Shown: positions 1 through 11,487, counted from the first letter of the stretch. The stretch is DNA of 64,000 nt from Thauera carbonicopians (GCF_025699485.1 NZ_JANUXN010000016.1:1-64000), one strand, 5' to 3'. The notes: generated by a model from the sequence alone, not told the origin. Made by a program: numbers and translations.

Positions 1-149
1 GACCAACAGACAACTCCCTGTCAACCACCCCGAACCGCCTTCCTGAAAAACAAAAACCAGAAAAACAACCCGAAAAAGCCCGCCTCCAAACCCACCCGGA
101 AGCCCCGCATCACCCGAAATCAAACCCGGGCGCCGCGAGAAAGATCGGC

Positions 150-177
150 ATTATAGACACCAAAAATAAAAGCGCAA
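150..177 (-). promoter_or_regulatory. Leftward sigma-70-type promoter
   Basis: On the minus strand there is a perfect -10 hexamer TATAAT (plus-strand positions 150-155). A TTGCGC element lies 16 bases upstream of it (172-177), and the spacer is T-rich. Perfect TATAAT boxes are rare in DNA this GC-rich, so a strong promoter for an unseen gene to the left is plausible. It is a sequence match only. Confidence 0.45.
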
Positions 178-306
178 GCACAAAGTGAAACGCATCCAAA
201 TTTTCCCTGCACGCCACCAATGCAGCGCACTTCTCCGGTCCGGGACAGTACTGCCAAGCACCGAGAAAAGGCATTCACGATCGCGCCATCAACGCGAGTC
301 ATGCTG

Positions 307-334
307 TTCACGCCATGCCGCGATGTGCTATCTT
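307..334 (+). promoter_or_regulatory. Putative promoter of the gcv operon
   Basis: TTCACG (307-312) and TATCTT (329-334) are 16 bases apart, and a TG lies one base before the -10. Each hexamer matches its consensus at 4 of 6 positions. The predicted start near 341 falls just before the first riboswitch aptamer. That position supports the call more than the hexamers do. Confidence 0.35.
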
Positions 335-342
335 GCGCGCGA

Positions 343-590
343 CACGCGGGAGAGAACTCCCGACACGGAGTCGCCGAAGGCGCAACCCCCCGGAACCGCT
401 CAGGCAAAAGGACCGCGTGCGAAGTGCAAGTCTGGAGAGCGGTGCGGACGCCCGACGGCGTGACGCACCCACCGAAGGGGCACCGCCCGGGTCTTTGCCG
501 CGCTCAGCGTTCAGGAACATCTATCTATATATAGATACGCTTGACGCAGCGGCTCAGGGCGAAATCTCTCAGGTACAAGGGACAGATGGG
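343..590 (+). promoter_or_regulatory. Tandem glycine riboswitch (gcvT motif, two aptamers)
   Basis: Aptamer 1 is closed by CACGCGG (343-349) pairing with CCGCGTG (413-419). It contains the typical glycine-aptamer stretches GGAGAG, CGCCGAAGG and CTCAGGCAAAAGGAC. A short linker leads to aptamer 2 (about 431-586), which starts TCTGGAGAG and ends CTCTCAGGTACAAGGGACAGA. The second aptamer has a long AU-rich extra hairpin around 500-550, including ATCTAT/ATAGAT at 519-536. In this family two tandem aptamers bind glycine and usually switch on glycine cleavage genes. The gcvT-gcvH-gcvP operon starts 62 bases downstream, which fits. Confidence 0.93.
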
Positions 591-625
591 GCGAATCCGG
601 CAAACTGGCCGCGTTCGCCCTTTTT
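589..625 (+). terminator. Intrinsic terminator: riboswitch expression platform
   Basis: GGGCGAA (589-595) pairs with TTCGCCC (614-620), followed by five T residues (621-625). The left arm begins three bases after the 3' strand of the aptamer 2 closing stem. Folding of the ligand-bound aptamer could therefore compete with this hairpin. This implies control by transcription attenuation, with read-through into gcvT when glycine is abundant. The competition is inferred; the hairpin and T-run are seen directly. Confidence 0.75.
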
Positions 626-651
626 CGTTCACGACTACCGGAGCCGCAACG

Positions 652-1740
652 ATGAGCACCTCTTCCAGGCACACCCCGCTCCATGCAACCCATGTCGCCA
701 CCGGCGCACGCATGGTCGACTTCGCCGGCTGGGACATGCCGGTCAACTATGGCTCGCAGATCGAGGAGCACCACGCGGTGCGCCGCGATGCGGGCATGTT
801 CGACGTATCGCACATGCTGGCGCTCGATCTGACGGGCCCGGACGCAACGCCCTTCCTGCGCGGACTGCTTGCCAACGACGTCGCCAAGCTGAGCGACTCG
901 GGCAAAGCGCTCTACTCCTGCATGCTCAATGAACAGGGCGGCGTCATCGACGACCTGATCGTTTATCGCTTCGGTGCCGACGACTATCGCATCGTCGTCA
1001 ACGCCGGCACGGCCGACAAGGACGTCGCCTGGATGCGCACACGCATCGCCGGCACCGGCGCCAACGTGACGCTGACCAGCAGGCGCGACCTGGCGATGAT
1101 CGCAATCCAGGGCCCGCAGGCGATCGAACGCGCCCGCACTGCGATTCCCGAACTGTCCACACAAGACCTCCCCTCACCGTTCAGTGCCGTTCGCGCCGGC
1201 GAACTACTGATTGCGCGCACCGGTTACACCGGCGAAGACGGTCTCGAGATCACCCTGCCGGCCAGCCGCGCGGAAAGCATGTGGCAAGCCCTCGCCGCCG
1301 CCGGCGTGAAGCCCTGCGGCTTGGGCGCGCGGGACACGCTGCGCCTGGAAGCCGGCATGAATCTGTATGGGCAGGACATGGACGAGAGCGTTTCGCCGCT
1401 GGATTCCGGCCTGTCCTGGACCGTCGATCTAAAGGACGAAAACCGCGGCTTCGTCGGCCGCGCCGCGCTGGAAGCCGCAGCTGCCAGCCGCCGTCTGCTC
1501 GGCCTGATCCTCGAGGACAAGGGCGTGCTGCGCGCCCACATGAAGGTCTTCACGGCTGCCGGCGAAGGCGAAACCACCAGCGGCAGCTTCTCGCCGACGC
1601 TCGAACGTTCCATCGGCTTCGTCCGCGTCCCGCTTGCGACGCAGGCAGGCGAAGACGTCGAAGTCAAGATCCGCGGCAAGCGGCTAAAGGCCCGTACGGT
1701 CAAGCTTCCCTTCGTTCGCAACGGCAAGCCGCTCGTCTGA
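652..1740 (+). CDS. gcvT: Glycine cleavage system T protein (aminomethyltransferase)
   Basis: This is the tetrahydrofolate-dependent T protein of the glycine cleavage system. It moves the methylene group from the aminomethyl-lipoyl H protein to THF and releases ammonia. The product is 362 residues, the usual family length. It starts with an [20 protein letters not shown]-type folate-binding N-terminus, has IAIQGPQA and [13 protein letters not shown] in the middle, and ends in a GcvT C-terminal barrel ([18 protein letters not shown]). I chose the ATG at 652 because it lies behind CCGGAG and beyond the riboswitch terminator. An in-frame ATG at 541 lies inside the aptamer. gcvH and gcvP follow in one operon. 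Confidence 0.97.
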   Translation: MSTSSRHTPLHATHVATGARMVDFAGWDMPVNYGSQIEEHHAVRRDAGMFDVSHMLALDLTGPDATPFLRGLLANDVAKLSDSGKALYSCMLNEQGGVIDDLIVYRFGADDYRIVVNAGTADKDVAWMRTRIAGTGANVTLTSRRDLAMIAIQGPQAIERARTAIPELSTQDLPSPFSAVRAGELLIARTGYTGEDGLEITLPASRAESMWQALAAAGVKPCGLGARDTLRLEAGMNLYGQDMDESVSPLDSGLSWTVDLKDENRGFVGRAALEAAAASRRLLGLILEDKGVLRAHMKVFTAAGEGETTSGSFSPTLERSIGFVRVPLATQAGEDVEVKIRGKRLKARTVKLPFVRNGKPLV

Positions 1741-1760
1741 GCATACAAGCACCATTCCAC

Positions 1761-1787
1761 GGGACCGGTCGCCAAACATCCGGTCCC
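1761..1787 (+). other. Hairpin in the gcvT-gcvH intergenic space
   Basis: GGGACCGG (1761-1768) and CCGGTCCC (1780-1787) form a perfect 8-bp stem with an 11-base loop. No clear T-run follows. It may be a weak attenuator or an mRNA-stabilising or processing hairpin that sets the relative amounts of T and H protein. It lies 30 bases before the gcvH start. Confidence 0.5.
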
Positions 1788-1816
1788 TTCATTCGATCCA
1801 GTCCGGAGAACCTCTC

Positions 1817-2203
1817 ATGAGCAACATCCCCAACGAACTGAAGTACACCAAGTCCCACGAATGGATCCGCGTCGAAGACGACGGCAGCCTGACCATCGGC
1901 GTCACCGACCACGCCCAGGAGGCGCTGGGTGACGTCGTCTTCCTCGAACTGCCCGAAGCCGGCCGCAGCGTCAGCGCCGGCGAAGCATGTGCCGTGATCG
2001 AATCCGTCAAGGCCGCATCCGACATCTACGCGCCCGTCGCCGGCGAAATCATTGCCGCCAACCAGGACGTGGCCGACGCCCCCGAAAGCGTCAATGCCGA
2101 CGCCTACGCCAACTGGCTGTTCAAGCTCGAGCCGGCCAATGCTGCCGATGTCGATGCCCTGATGGACGCCACCGGCTACGCCGCCGAAATCGCCCAGGCC
2201 TGA
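1817..2203 (+). CDS. gcvH: Glycine cleavage system H protein
   Basis: This is the small lipoyl carrier that shuttles the aminomethyl intermediate between the P, T and L proteins. It has 128 residues, as expected. The motif [12 protein letters not shown] is followed by [20 protein letters not shown], which holds the lipoylated lysine in the ESVKA context. The ATG at 1817 follows GGAGAACCTCTC, a good ribosome site. It lies between gcvT and gcvP, 76 bases after gcvT and 29 bases before gcvP. Confidence 0.97.
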   Translation: MSNIPNELKYTKSHEWIRVEDDGSLTIGVTDHAQEALGDVVFLELPEAGRSVSAGEACAVIESVKAASDIYAPVAGEIIAANQDVADAPESVNADAYANWLFKLEPANAADVDALMDATGYAAEIAQA

Positions 2204-2232
2204 ACACCCACGCCCGAGTTTTCCGACCGACC

Positions 2233-5139
<2,907 letters not shown>

Positions 5140-5167
5140 GTCCGGTAGAATCCACACCTGTCGCACC

Positions 5168-5203
5168 GAAGCCACGCCTCGCCTGGGGCGTGGCTTCTTT
5201 TTT
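5168..5203 (+). terminator. Intrinsic terminator of the gcv operon
   Basis: GAAGCCACGCC (5168-5178) and GGCGTGGCTTC (5187-5197) form a perfect 11-bp stem with an 8-base loop. Six T residues follow at once (5198-5203). It lies 29 bases after the gcvP stop. Confidence 0.92.
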
Positions 5204-5250
5204 CCCCCACGGCCTCATCTCCACCGCCCGCCTCTGCAGACCGATCCACC

Positions 5251-6873
5251 ATGCCGAAGCTCCACGATGACCGCAAGCCGCTCTGGCTCGCCCTGCTGCT
5301 TTGCCACCTGGCCCTGCTCGCCGGCCTGCTCGCATGGGTCGGCTGGCAGACCCGCCCGGTGCCCATGCACGATCTTCGCCTGGCCGGCGGCGAAAAGCTG
5401 AAGTGCGTCTCCTACGCTCCCTACCACCGCCCCGGGCAGACCCCCTTCGATCCGAACCTGCGCATTTCCCGCGAGCAGATCCATGCCGACCTCAGCGCCC
5501 TGGCCGGGATCACCGATTGCGTGCGCCTGTATTCGGTCAATCAAGGCTTGGAACAAGTGCCCGAAATCGCGCGCGAAGTCGGCGTCCAGGTGCTGCTCGG
5601 CGCCTGGATCGGCTACGACCGGGAAATGAACACCGCCGAGCTCGAGCGTGCGATCGGACTCGCCAACGACAATGCCGACGTCGTCCGCGCCCTGATCGTC
5701 GGCAACGAAGTGCTGCTGCGGCGCGAGCGCAGCGAAGACGAAATGCGCGCGCTGATCCGCGAAGCCAAGGCGCGCGCCAAGGTGCCGGTCACCTACGCCG
5801 ACGTCTGGGAATTCTGGACGCAGCATGACAGCCTGGCGCAGGAAGTCGACTTCGTCACCGTCCACATCCTGCCCTTCTGGGAGGACGAACCGGTCGACAT
5901 CGCCGATGCGCTCGAACACGTCGCCGCAACCCGCAGGCACGTCGGCGAACACTTCGCCGGCAAGCACGTCCTGATCGGCGAAACCGGCTGGCCGAGCCAG
6001 GGGCGCCAGCGCGAGGAGTCGCGTCCGTCGCAGGTCAACCAGGCGCGATATGTAAGGGAATTCGTCCACCAGGCCCATGCGCAGGGCTGGGACTACAACC
6101 TGATCGAAGCCATCGACCAGCCCTGGAAACGCCGGCTCGAAGGCACGGTGGGCGGCTTCTGGGGCATGCTCGACGCCTCGACGCTGGAGCCGAAATTTCC
6201 GTTCGCCGGCCCGGTGGCCGAGCGTTCGGGGCTGGGCAGCGTCATCGCCGGCCTCGCCGCCGGCGCGGCGGCAGGTCTGCTGCTCGGCCTCGGCACTGCC
6301 TGGGGCGGCCCCCTGCGGCGGGCAGCGCTGATCGTCCTCGGCGCCACCACCGGCCTGATCACGGTGCTCCATGCCGAACATGCGCACCTCGCCTACCGGG
6401 ATGCGCTCGAATGGACGGTGCTCGGCGCTGTCGCGCTGCTCGGCATCCTGCTCGCCGCAGGCTTCGCCGCATGGCGCGGCGCCGCCATCCCCAGCGCCGA
6501 ACAAGCATGGCGGACACTGCGCCGGACCTCCACCGGCTGCTGGCCGGATGGCGCGCTCGGTCTGCTACGCGGCCTGCTGCTGTTCGCCGCCGCCATCGCC
6601 GCACTGCTGCTGTTCGTCGATCCGCGCTACCGCGACTTCCCGACCCTGCTCTATCTCGCTCCCGCAGCCTTGCTCGGCGTGCTCGGCTGGACACAGGCTG
6701 TGCACGGCCGCGCCGAGCGCATCTGCGCGGCAATCATCGCAATCTCGGTGATCGGGCGCTGGTCAAGCGAGCCGGCCAACCCCCAGGCCGTCGCCTGGCT
6801 GGCCACCGGCCTCGTCCTTGCCATCCCCCTTCTCGCCCGCTCGCTGCCCGGGACGGGCGAGCACCAGCAGTGA
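5251..6873 (+). CDS. Membrane-anchored GH17-family beta-glucan-active protein
   Basis: 540 residues. An N-terminal anchor helix (about residues 10-32) is followed by a periplasmic GH17 domain (about 48-320). The C-terminal half is strongly hydrophobic with several membrane spans. The GH17 acid/base is in VGNEVLL (Glu153) and the nucleophile in IGETGWPSQG (Glu244). Proteobacterial GH17 domains of this kind include non-Leloir beta-glucosyltransferases that remodel beta-1,3-glucans, and NdvC-like proteins of glucan synthesis. The next plus-strand gene carries a related GH17 domain fused to a glycosyltransferase, so the pair probably acts on one polymer. The ribosome site before the ATG at 5251 is weak. 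The last 111 bases overlap a convergent gene. Confidence 0.85.
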   Translation: MPKLHDDRKPLWLALLLCHLALLAGLLAWVGWQTRPVPMHDLRLAGGEKLKCVSYAPYHRPGQTPFDPNLRISREQIHADLSALAGITDCVRLYSVNQGLEQVPEIAREVGVQVLLGAWIGYDREMNTAELERAIGLANDNADVVRALIVGNEVLLRRERSEDEMRALIREAKARAKVPVTYADVWEFWTQHDSLAQEVDFVTVHILPFWEDEPVDIADALEHVAATRRHVGEHFAGKHVLIGETGWPSQGRQREESRPSQVNQARYVREFVHQAHAQGWDYNLIEAIDQPWKRRLEGTVGGFWGMLDASTLEPKFPFAGPVAERSGLGSVIAGLAAGAAAGLLLGLGTAWGGPLRRAALIVLGATTGLITVLHAEHAHLAYRDALEWTVLGAVALLGILLAAGFAAWRGAAIPSAEQAWRTLRRTSTGCWPDGALGLLRGLLLFAAAIAALLLFVDPRYRDFPTLLYLAPAALLGVLGWTQAVHGRAERICAAIIAISVIGRWSSEPANPQAVAWLATGLVLAIPLLARSLPGTGEHQQ

Positions 6874-7209
6874 CAGCAGGCTGCCGACGGCGGCCGGCTC
6901 ATAGCTGTACAGCACCAGCCCGGCCAGTCCGCTCAGCCAGCCGACCCAGGCCAGCCAGCGCCGGCCCAGCACGAAGGCCAGGCCGCCGCAGGCGAGGCTG
7001 AACCAGCCCATGCGCTGATGCAGGAAACTCTCCACCAGAGCCGTCTTGAATAGGCACAGGCCGCCATGCGCATCGGGCAGGGTGCAATCACGCGGCAGCA
7101 CCCCGTTTTCCAGCAGGCCATGACGCACGCCCCAGGCCGAGGCCAGCACCAGCAGAGCCGAAAGCAGGATTGCTGCAACACCATATTTGCCCGAATTATT
7201 CCACCTCAT
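6763..7209 (-). CDS. Small membrane protein of unknown function
   Basis: 148 residues read leftward from the ATG at 7209 (MRWNNSGKYG), behind AAGGCGGG. I do not recognise the family. It has one hydrophobic segment near residues 8-30, a loop with two cysteines (CTLPDAHGGLC), then two hydrophobic segments rich in Gly/Leu (GWFSLACGGLAFVLGR and WLSGLAGLVLYSY). A polar tail of about 25 residues follows. The tail overlaps the 3' end of the convergent GH17 gene by 111 bases, so the real stop could be disputed. The hydrophobic pattern and its place inside the glucan locus favour a real gene over a chance frame. Confidence 0.6.
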   Translation of the reverse strand: MRWNNSGKYGVAAILLSALLVLASAWGVRHGLLENGVLPRDCTLPDAHGGLCLFKTALVESFLHQRMGWFSLACGGLAFVLGRRWLAWVGWLSGLAGLVLYSYEPAAVGSLLSLLVLARPGQRAGEKGDGKDEAGGQPGDGLGVGRLA

Positions 7210-7463
7210 CCCGCCTTTTCCTTGTAAATCAGACCTTCGGCAACGATATCGCACGATGTTGCAAATTGGCACTGGATGTGGCTCGTAAGCAGCTGAAAGC
7301 GTGCATAGAATGCCGGCACCGAGCATCTGCGACAGAATCGTCGATTGTCTGCCGAAAACATTTATGCAACGCAGCAAGGTCCGCACAATCGCATAGGCTT
7401 TTCCATTTTGTCCGCGTTTTACCCGTTTTTCGGCGTCATCCCCACGCCGTTCAGGATTCGAAC

Positions 7464-10079
7464 ATGAAACAGGCCGCCTCGCTCCTCTATCGCATCGCGA
7501 TCGCACTCGCCATCGCCGCGGGCGTCGCCTTCCTCCAGCACTGGATCTGGCAGCAGTTCAACCGCGGCGCCGAGTTCATCAGCACCAATCAGAGCATCAA
7601 GGGCTTCGCCTACAACGGCTTCCAGCGCGATCAAAGCCCGCTGAAGGGCACTTATCCGACAACGGAAGAACTCACCGCCGACCTCGACCTGCTCGCCCGC
7701 ACATCCGACGGCCTGCGCACCTACGGCGTCACCGACATGCCGGTCCTGCTGACGCTCGCCGGCCAGCGCGACATGAACGTCACCGCCGGCGCCTGGCTGG
7801 ACCCCGACCTCGAAAAGAACGAACGCGAGATCACGGCGCTGATCGACGCTTCACGCAAGATGCGCCACGTCGAACGCCTGATGGTCGGCAACGAATCCAT
7901 CCTGCGCGGCGACCTCAAGCCCGAGGACGTCATCGGCTACCTCGACCGCGTCCGCAAGGCCGTGCGCAAGCCGGTATCGACTGCCGAACCCTGGCACGTC
8001 TGGCTGCGCTATCCGGAACTGGTCGAGCACGTCGATTACATCACCGTCCATCTGCTGCCCTACCACGAGGGCGTGCCGGTGGAGGCCGCCGTCGACTACG
8101 CTTTCGAACGCTACGACGAACTGGCCAGGACCTTCCCGCGCAAGAAGATCGTGGTCGGCGAAATCGGCTGGCCGAGCAAGGGACCGACGCTGGGCGCCGC
8201 CATTCCCTCGCTCGACAACCAGGCGCGCTTCATCCGCGAATTCCTCGCCCACCCCCGCACCGCGCGCATCGACTACTTCCTGATGGAAGCGATCGACCAG
8301 CCCTGGAAAGTCGACGTCGAAGGCTGGGCCGGCCCCTACTGGGGCATGTACAACGCCGACCGCGAGCAGAAATTCGCTCTCGAAGGCATCGTCGAACGCG
8401 ACCCGCACTGGTCGAAGAAGGCCATGAATGCCGCGGCGCTCGCCTTCCTGCCGATGTTACTGGTGGCCTTCTTCCTGTCCGACTGGAACGTCTTCGGCCG
8501 CGTCTTCCTCGCCGGCCTGATCCAGGCCTGCGTATCGACGCTGATCGTCGGCCTCAACGTGCCGGTCGACTACTACCTAACCCAGCGCGACCTCGTCGGC
8601 CTCGGCCTGCTGATCGGCGCCACCATCCTGACCGCCGCGGTGCTGCTGTCGCACGGCTTCGAGTTCGGCGAGATGCTGTTCAAGAAGCAGTGGCAGCGCC
8701 GCTTCATGCCGCTGCCGCCGCACGCCCCGGACCAGCAGCCCTTCGTCTCGGTGCACCTGGCCTGTTACAACGAGCCGCCCGAGATGGTGATCGCCACCCT
8801 CGACAGCCTGGCCAAGCTGAACTACCAGAACTTCGAAGTGCTGGTGCTGGACAACAACACCCGCGACGAAGCGTTGTGGAAGCCGCTGGAAAAGCGCTGC
8901 GCCGAACTCGGTCCGCGCTTCCGCTTCTTCCATCTCGCCAACTGGCCCGGCTTCAAGGCCGGGGCGCTGAACTACGGCCTCAAGGTCACCGACCCGCGCG
9001 CCGAAGTGGTCGGCGTCGTCGATGCCGACTACGTCGTCGATCCGGACTGGCTGGCCAGCCTGATCCCGCACTTCGACAAGCCCGACGTCGCCGTCGTGCA
9101 GGCGCCCCAGGCCCACCGCGACTGGGAAGGCCAGCCGTTCAAGCGCATGTGCAACTGGGAATTCGACGGCTTCTTCCGCATCGGCATGCACCACCGCAAC
9201 GAGCGCAACGCGCTGATCCAGCACGGCACCATGACCCTGGTGCGCCGCCTCGCGCTCGAGGAAGTCGGCGGCTGGTCGGAATGGTGCATCTGCGAGGACA
9301 CCGAGCTCGGCCTGCGCCTGATCGAAAAGGGCTACGACACCCGCTACGTGGACCACGTCCTCGGCCGCGGCCTGACGCCCTCGGGTTTTGCCGCGATCAA
9401 GAGCCAGCGCTTCCGCTGGGCCTTCGGCGCGATGCAGATTCTCAAGGCCCACCTGCCGCACATGATCGGCCGCAGCAACCTCAACCTGGCCCAGCGCTAC
9501 CACTTCCTGACCGGCTGGTTCGCCTGGCTGGGGGATGCACTGCAACTGGTGTTCGCGTTCGGCAGCCTGGCGTGGACGCTCGGCATCCTGCTGTTCCCGA
9601 AGTCCTTCGGCCTGCCGGTGACGGCGCTGGCGCTGCCCATCCTCGGCTTCATGGCCTTCAAGGCTGCGCTCGGCCCGATCCTGTACCGCCGCACCATGGA
9701 CTGCCCCTGGAAGGACATCCTCGGCGCCTCGATCCTGTCGGTCGGCCTGGCGCATGCCATCGCCCGCGGCGTGTTCGCCGGCCTGGTCAAGAAGAAGGGC
9801 GTGTTCGTCGTCACCCCCAAGGGCTGGCGCGGCGGCGGCGCGCTCGCCTTCTTCAACCCGATCCGCGAAGAGATCGGCATGCTGGTGGCGCTGCTGCTCG
9901 GCGCCGCCACGCTGGTCGCCCAGCGCGGTGCCGACAACCTCGAGACCCAGCTGTGGGTCGGCATCCTGTGCCTGCAGTGCATCCCCTACGTCGCTGCGAT
10001 CCTGTGCCAGATCGCGGCCTACATGCCGGAGCGCCCGGTGGCGGGCGCCAAGCCCGACGCACTGCCCGCCGGCGCCTGA
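7464..10079 (+). CDS. GH17-GT2 fusion: NdvB-like membrane beta-glucan synthase
   Basis: 871 residues. After an N-terminal membrane helix comes a GH17 domain with VGNES (Glu144) and VGEIGWPSKG (Glu233). Several membrane spans follow (about 330-425), then a processive GT2 domain. The GT2 shows SVHLACYNEPPEM at its start, the metal-binding DAD (520-522), CEDTELGLRL and QRFRW (648-652), and then more membrane spans. Such proteins polymerise glucose from UDP-glucose, and NdvB-type homologues make periplasmic beta-1,3-glucans. Fusing a transglycosylase-like GH17 to the synthase suggests the chain is branched or cyclised as it emerges; that is inference. The ATG at 7464 is preferred because longer frames add a non-membrane leader with no domain. 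Confidence 0.88.
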   Translation: MKQAASLLYRIAIALAIAAGVAFLQHWIWQQFNRGAEFISTNQSIKGFAYNGFQRDQSPLKGTYPTTEELTADLDLLARTSDGLRTYGVTDMPVLLTLAGQRDMNVTAGAWLDPDLEKNEREITALIDASRKMRHVERLMVGNESILRGDLKPEDVIGYLDRVRKAVRKPVSTAEPWHVWLRYPELVEHVDYITVHLLPYHEGVPVEAAVDYAFERYDELARTFPRKKIVVGEIGWPSKGPTLGAAIPSLDNQARFIREFLAHPRTARIDYFLMEAIDQPWKVDVEGWAGPYWGMYNADREQKFALEGIVERDPHWSKKAMNAAALAFLPMLLVAFFLSDWNVFGRVFLAGLIQACVSTLIVGLNVPVDYYLTQRDLVGLGLLIGATILTAAVLLSHGFEFGEMLFKKQWQRRFMPLPPHAPDQQPFVSVHLACYNEPPEMVIATLDSLAKLNYQNFEVLVLDNNTRDEALWKPLEKRCAELGPRFRFFHLANWPGFKAGALNYGLKVTDPRAEVVGVVDADYVVDPDWLASLIPHFDKPDVAVVQAPQAHRDWEGQPFKRMCNWEFDGFFRIGMHHRNERNALIQHGTMTLVRRLALEEVGGWSEWCICEDTELGLRLIEKGYDTRYVDHVLGRGLTPSGFAAIKSQRFRWAFGAMQILKAHLPHMIGRSNLNLAQRYHFLTGWFAWLGDALQLVFAFGSLAWTLGILLFPKSFGLPVTALALPILGFMAFKAALGPILYRRTMDCPWKDILGASILSVGLAHAIARGVFAGLVKKKGVFVVTPKGWRGGGALAFFNPIREEIGMLVALLLGAATLVAQRGADNLETQLWVGILCLQCIPYVAAILCQIAAYMPERPVAGAKPDALPAGA

Positions 10080-10137
10080 ACGCCCGCCTCCGGATTGCCC
10101 GGCAGGCGCCGGAAACAGGCGCGGACCGGCGTGGCGA

Positions 10138-11403
10138 CTACGCCTGCCAGGGCGGCAGCCGCCGCGCCACGGGCGGCAAGGCGAGCGTGCCGTAATCGGG
10201 CAGGCCACCCGCGGTGGGCTGCGGCACCTCGCCCTCGATCAGCGGCCGGATGTAATCGCAGGCCGCCGCGGTGACGTGCAGGCCGTCGGCGCGCACGAAG
10301 GCCGCCGGCAGCGTGCGCTCCAGGTTGGCGATGGCGGCGGCGTCCTCGGTACCGACTTCCCAGCGGTACGGCGCTTCGCCGAGCCGCCGGATCGCCGGAA
10401 AGCAGCCATTGCGTCCGTCGAGCGCCATCTCGACCGCTGCCCACCCGACCGCCAGCGCCTGCTCGCGGTCCACCGCCGACAGCCAGTGTCCGCCGGCGCG
10501 CTGCAGATAGTCGGGAATCGCCCAATGGAACTTGTAGCCCAGGCGCTCATGGATCATGCGCGCAACGGCCGAGCCCGCGCCGCCGAGCTGGACGTAGCCG
10601 CGCGAGTCGCGCGATTTCTCCATGATCAGGCTGCCGTCGGCGTTGCGGATGCCTTCGGCGACCGTGATCGCGCAATAGCCCAGGCGCTCGGTGACGCGCC
10701 GGACTTCGGCCAGGAACGCCTCCTCGTCGAAGCCCGCTTCCGGCACCAGCACGATGTGCGGCGGCGCATCGGCGTCGCCACCGGCGGCCAGCGCGGTCGC
10801 CGCCGCGAGCCAGCCGGTATTGCGCCCCATCACTTCCATCACGAACACGCTGCCCCGGCTGCCGACCATGGAGCGGATGTCCAGCCCGGCCTCCAGCATC
10901 GAGGTCGCCAGATACTTCGCCGCCGAGCCGAAGCCCGGGCAGCAGTCGGTGCCGGCGATGTCGTTATCCACCGTCTTCGGCGCGCCGATGCAGACCAGCG
11001 GATAGCCGCGCTCCCGCGCCGCGTCGCGCAGGCGCCCGACCACGTCCATCGAGCCATTGCCGCCGTTGTAGATGAAATGGCCGATATCGTGCGCGGCGAA
11101 GACCTCGAACAATCTGTCCATCACACGTTTGCCGTCCGCCGTATCGGCTCGGGGCAGGTCGAAGCGGCAGGAGCCGAATACCCCGCCCGGACGCAGCGAC
11201 AGGCGCTGCAGCGCCGCGTCGTCGAGCGCAGCGGTATCGATCAGGTCTTCCGCCAGCACGCCGAGAATGCCGCGATGGGCGGCCAGGACCTTGCCGATGC
11301 GTCCTGGATGAGCCCGTGCAGCACCAATCACCGCACTGGCCGTGGCGTTGATGACGGCGGTGACGCCGCCGGAGTGAGCGTAGAGAAGATTCGATCGCGC
11401 CAT
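10138..11403 (-). CDS. pfp: Pyrophosphate-dependent 6-phosphofructokinase
   Basis: 421 residues. It interconverts fructose 6-phosphate and fructose 1,6-bisphosphate. Two features mark the PPi-using type: YNGGNGSMD (GGNGS at 114-118), and PKTVDND (142-148), where lysine replaces the glycine of the ATP-dependent PGTIDND. Substrate-site motifs MEVMGRNTGW and VAEGIR are present. The start ATG at 11403 (MARSNLLYAHSGG) gives the standard N-terminus; a longer in-frame start at 11451 lies in the hairpin region behind adk. It runs downstream of adk on the same strand. A PPi enzyme is reversible and can serve both glycolysis and gluconeogenesis, which suits an organism living mainly on organic acids. 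Confidence 0.92.
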   Translation of the reverse strand: MARSNLLYAHSGGVTAVINATASAVIGAARAHPGRIGKVLAAHRGILGVLAEDLIDTAALDDAALQRLSLRPGGVFGSCRFDLPRADTADGKRVMDRLFEVFAAHDIGHFIYNGGNGSMDVVGRLRDAARERGYPLVCIGAPKTVDNDIAGTDCCPGFGSAAKYLATSMLEAGLDIRSMVGSRGSVFVMEVMGRNTGWLAAATALAAGGDADAPPHIVLVPEAGFDEEAFLAEVRRVTERLGYCAITVAEGIRNADGSLIMEKSRDSRGYVQLGGAGSAVARMIHERLGYKFHWAIPDYLQRAGGHWLSAVDREQALAVGWAAVEMALDGRNGCFPAIRRLGEAPYRWEVGTEDAAAIANLERTLPAAFVRADGLHVTAAACDYIRPLIEGEVPQPTAGGLPDYGTLALPPVARRLPPWQA

Positions 11404-11437
11404 GATGGAAGCCGCCAGGCCTGAATCAGCAAACGAA

Positions 11438-11467
11438 ACGGCCGGTCCCACTACGGGAGCCGGCCGT
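11438..11467 (-). terminator. Hairpin terminator between adk and pfp
   Basis: ACGGCCGG (11438-11445) pairs with CCGGCCGT (11460-11467), with further pairing of TCCC and GGGA inside. Read on the minus strand it lies 21 bases after the adk stop and is followed by TTTCGTTTG. This fits a leaky Rho-independent terminator separating adk from pfp. Confidence 0.65.
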
Positions 11468-11487
11468 CAGGAACGTGGATTGCGCGC

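Larger units (their letters stand above)
1..342. other. Intergenic region upstream of the glycine cleavage operon
   Basis: I see no convincing coding sequence here; the short open frames on both strands have no recognisable product. The first 120 bases are A/C-rich. The region appears to hold two promoters: one firing leftward out of the window (150-177, minus) and one firing rightward into the glycine riboswitch (307-334, plus). The gene served by the leftward promoter lies outside the window. Confidence 0.5.

Noticed and set aside
8577-10208. Long open frame antisense to the GT2 part of the glucan synthase
   Set aside because: No recognisable domain; it covers the conserved GT2 region exactly out of phase.
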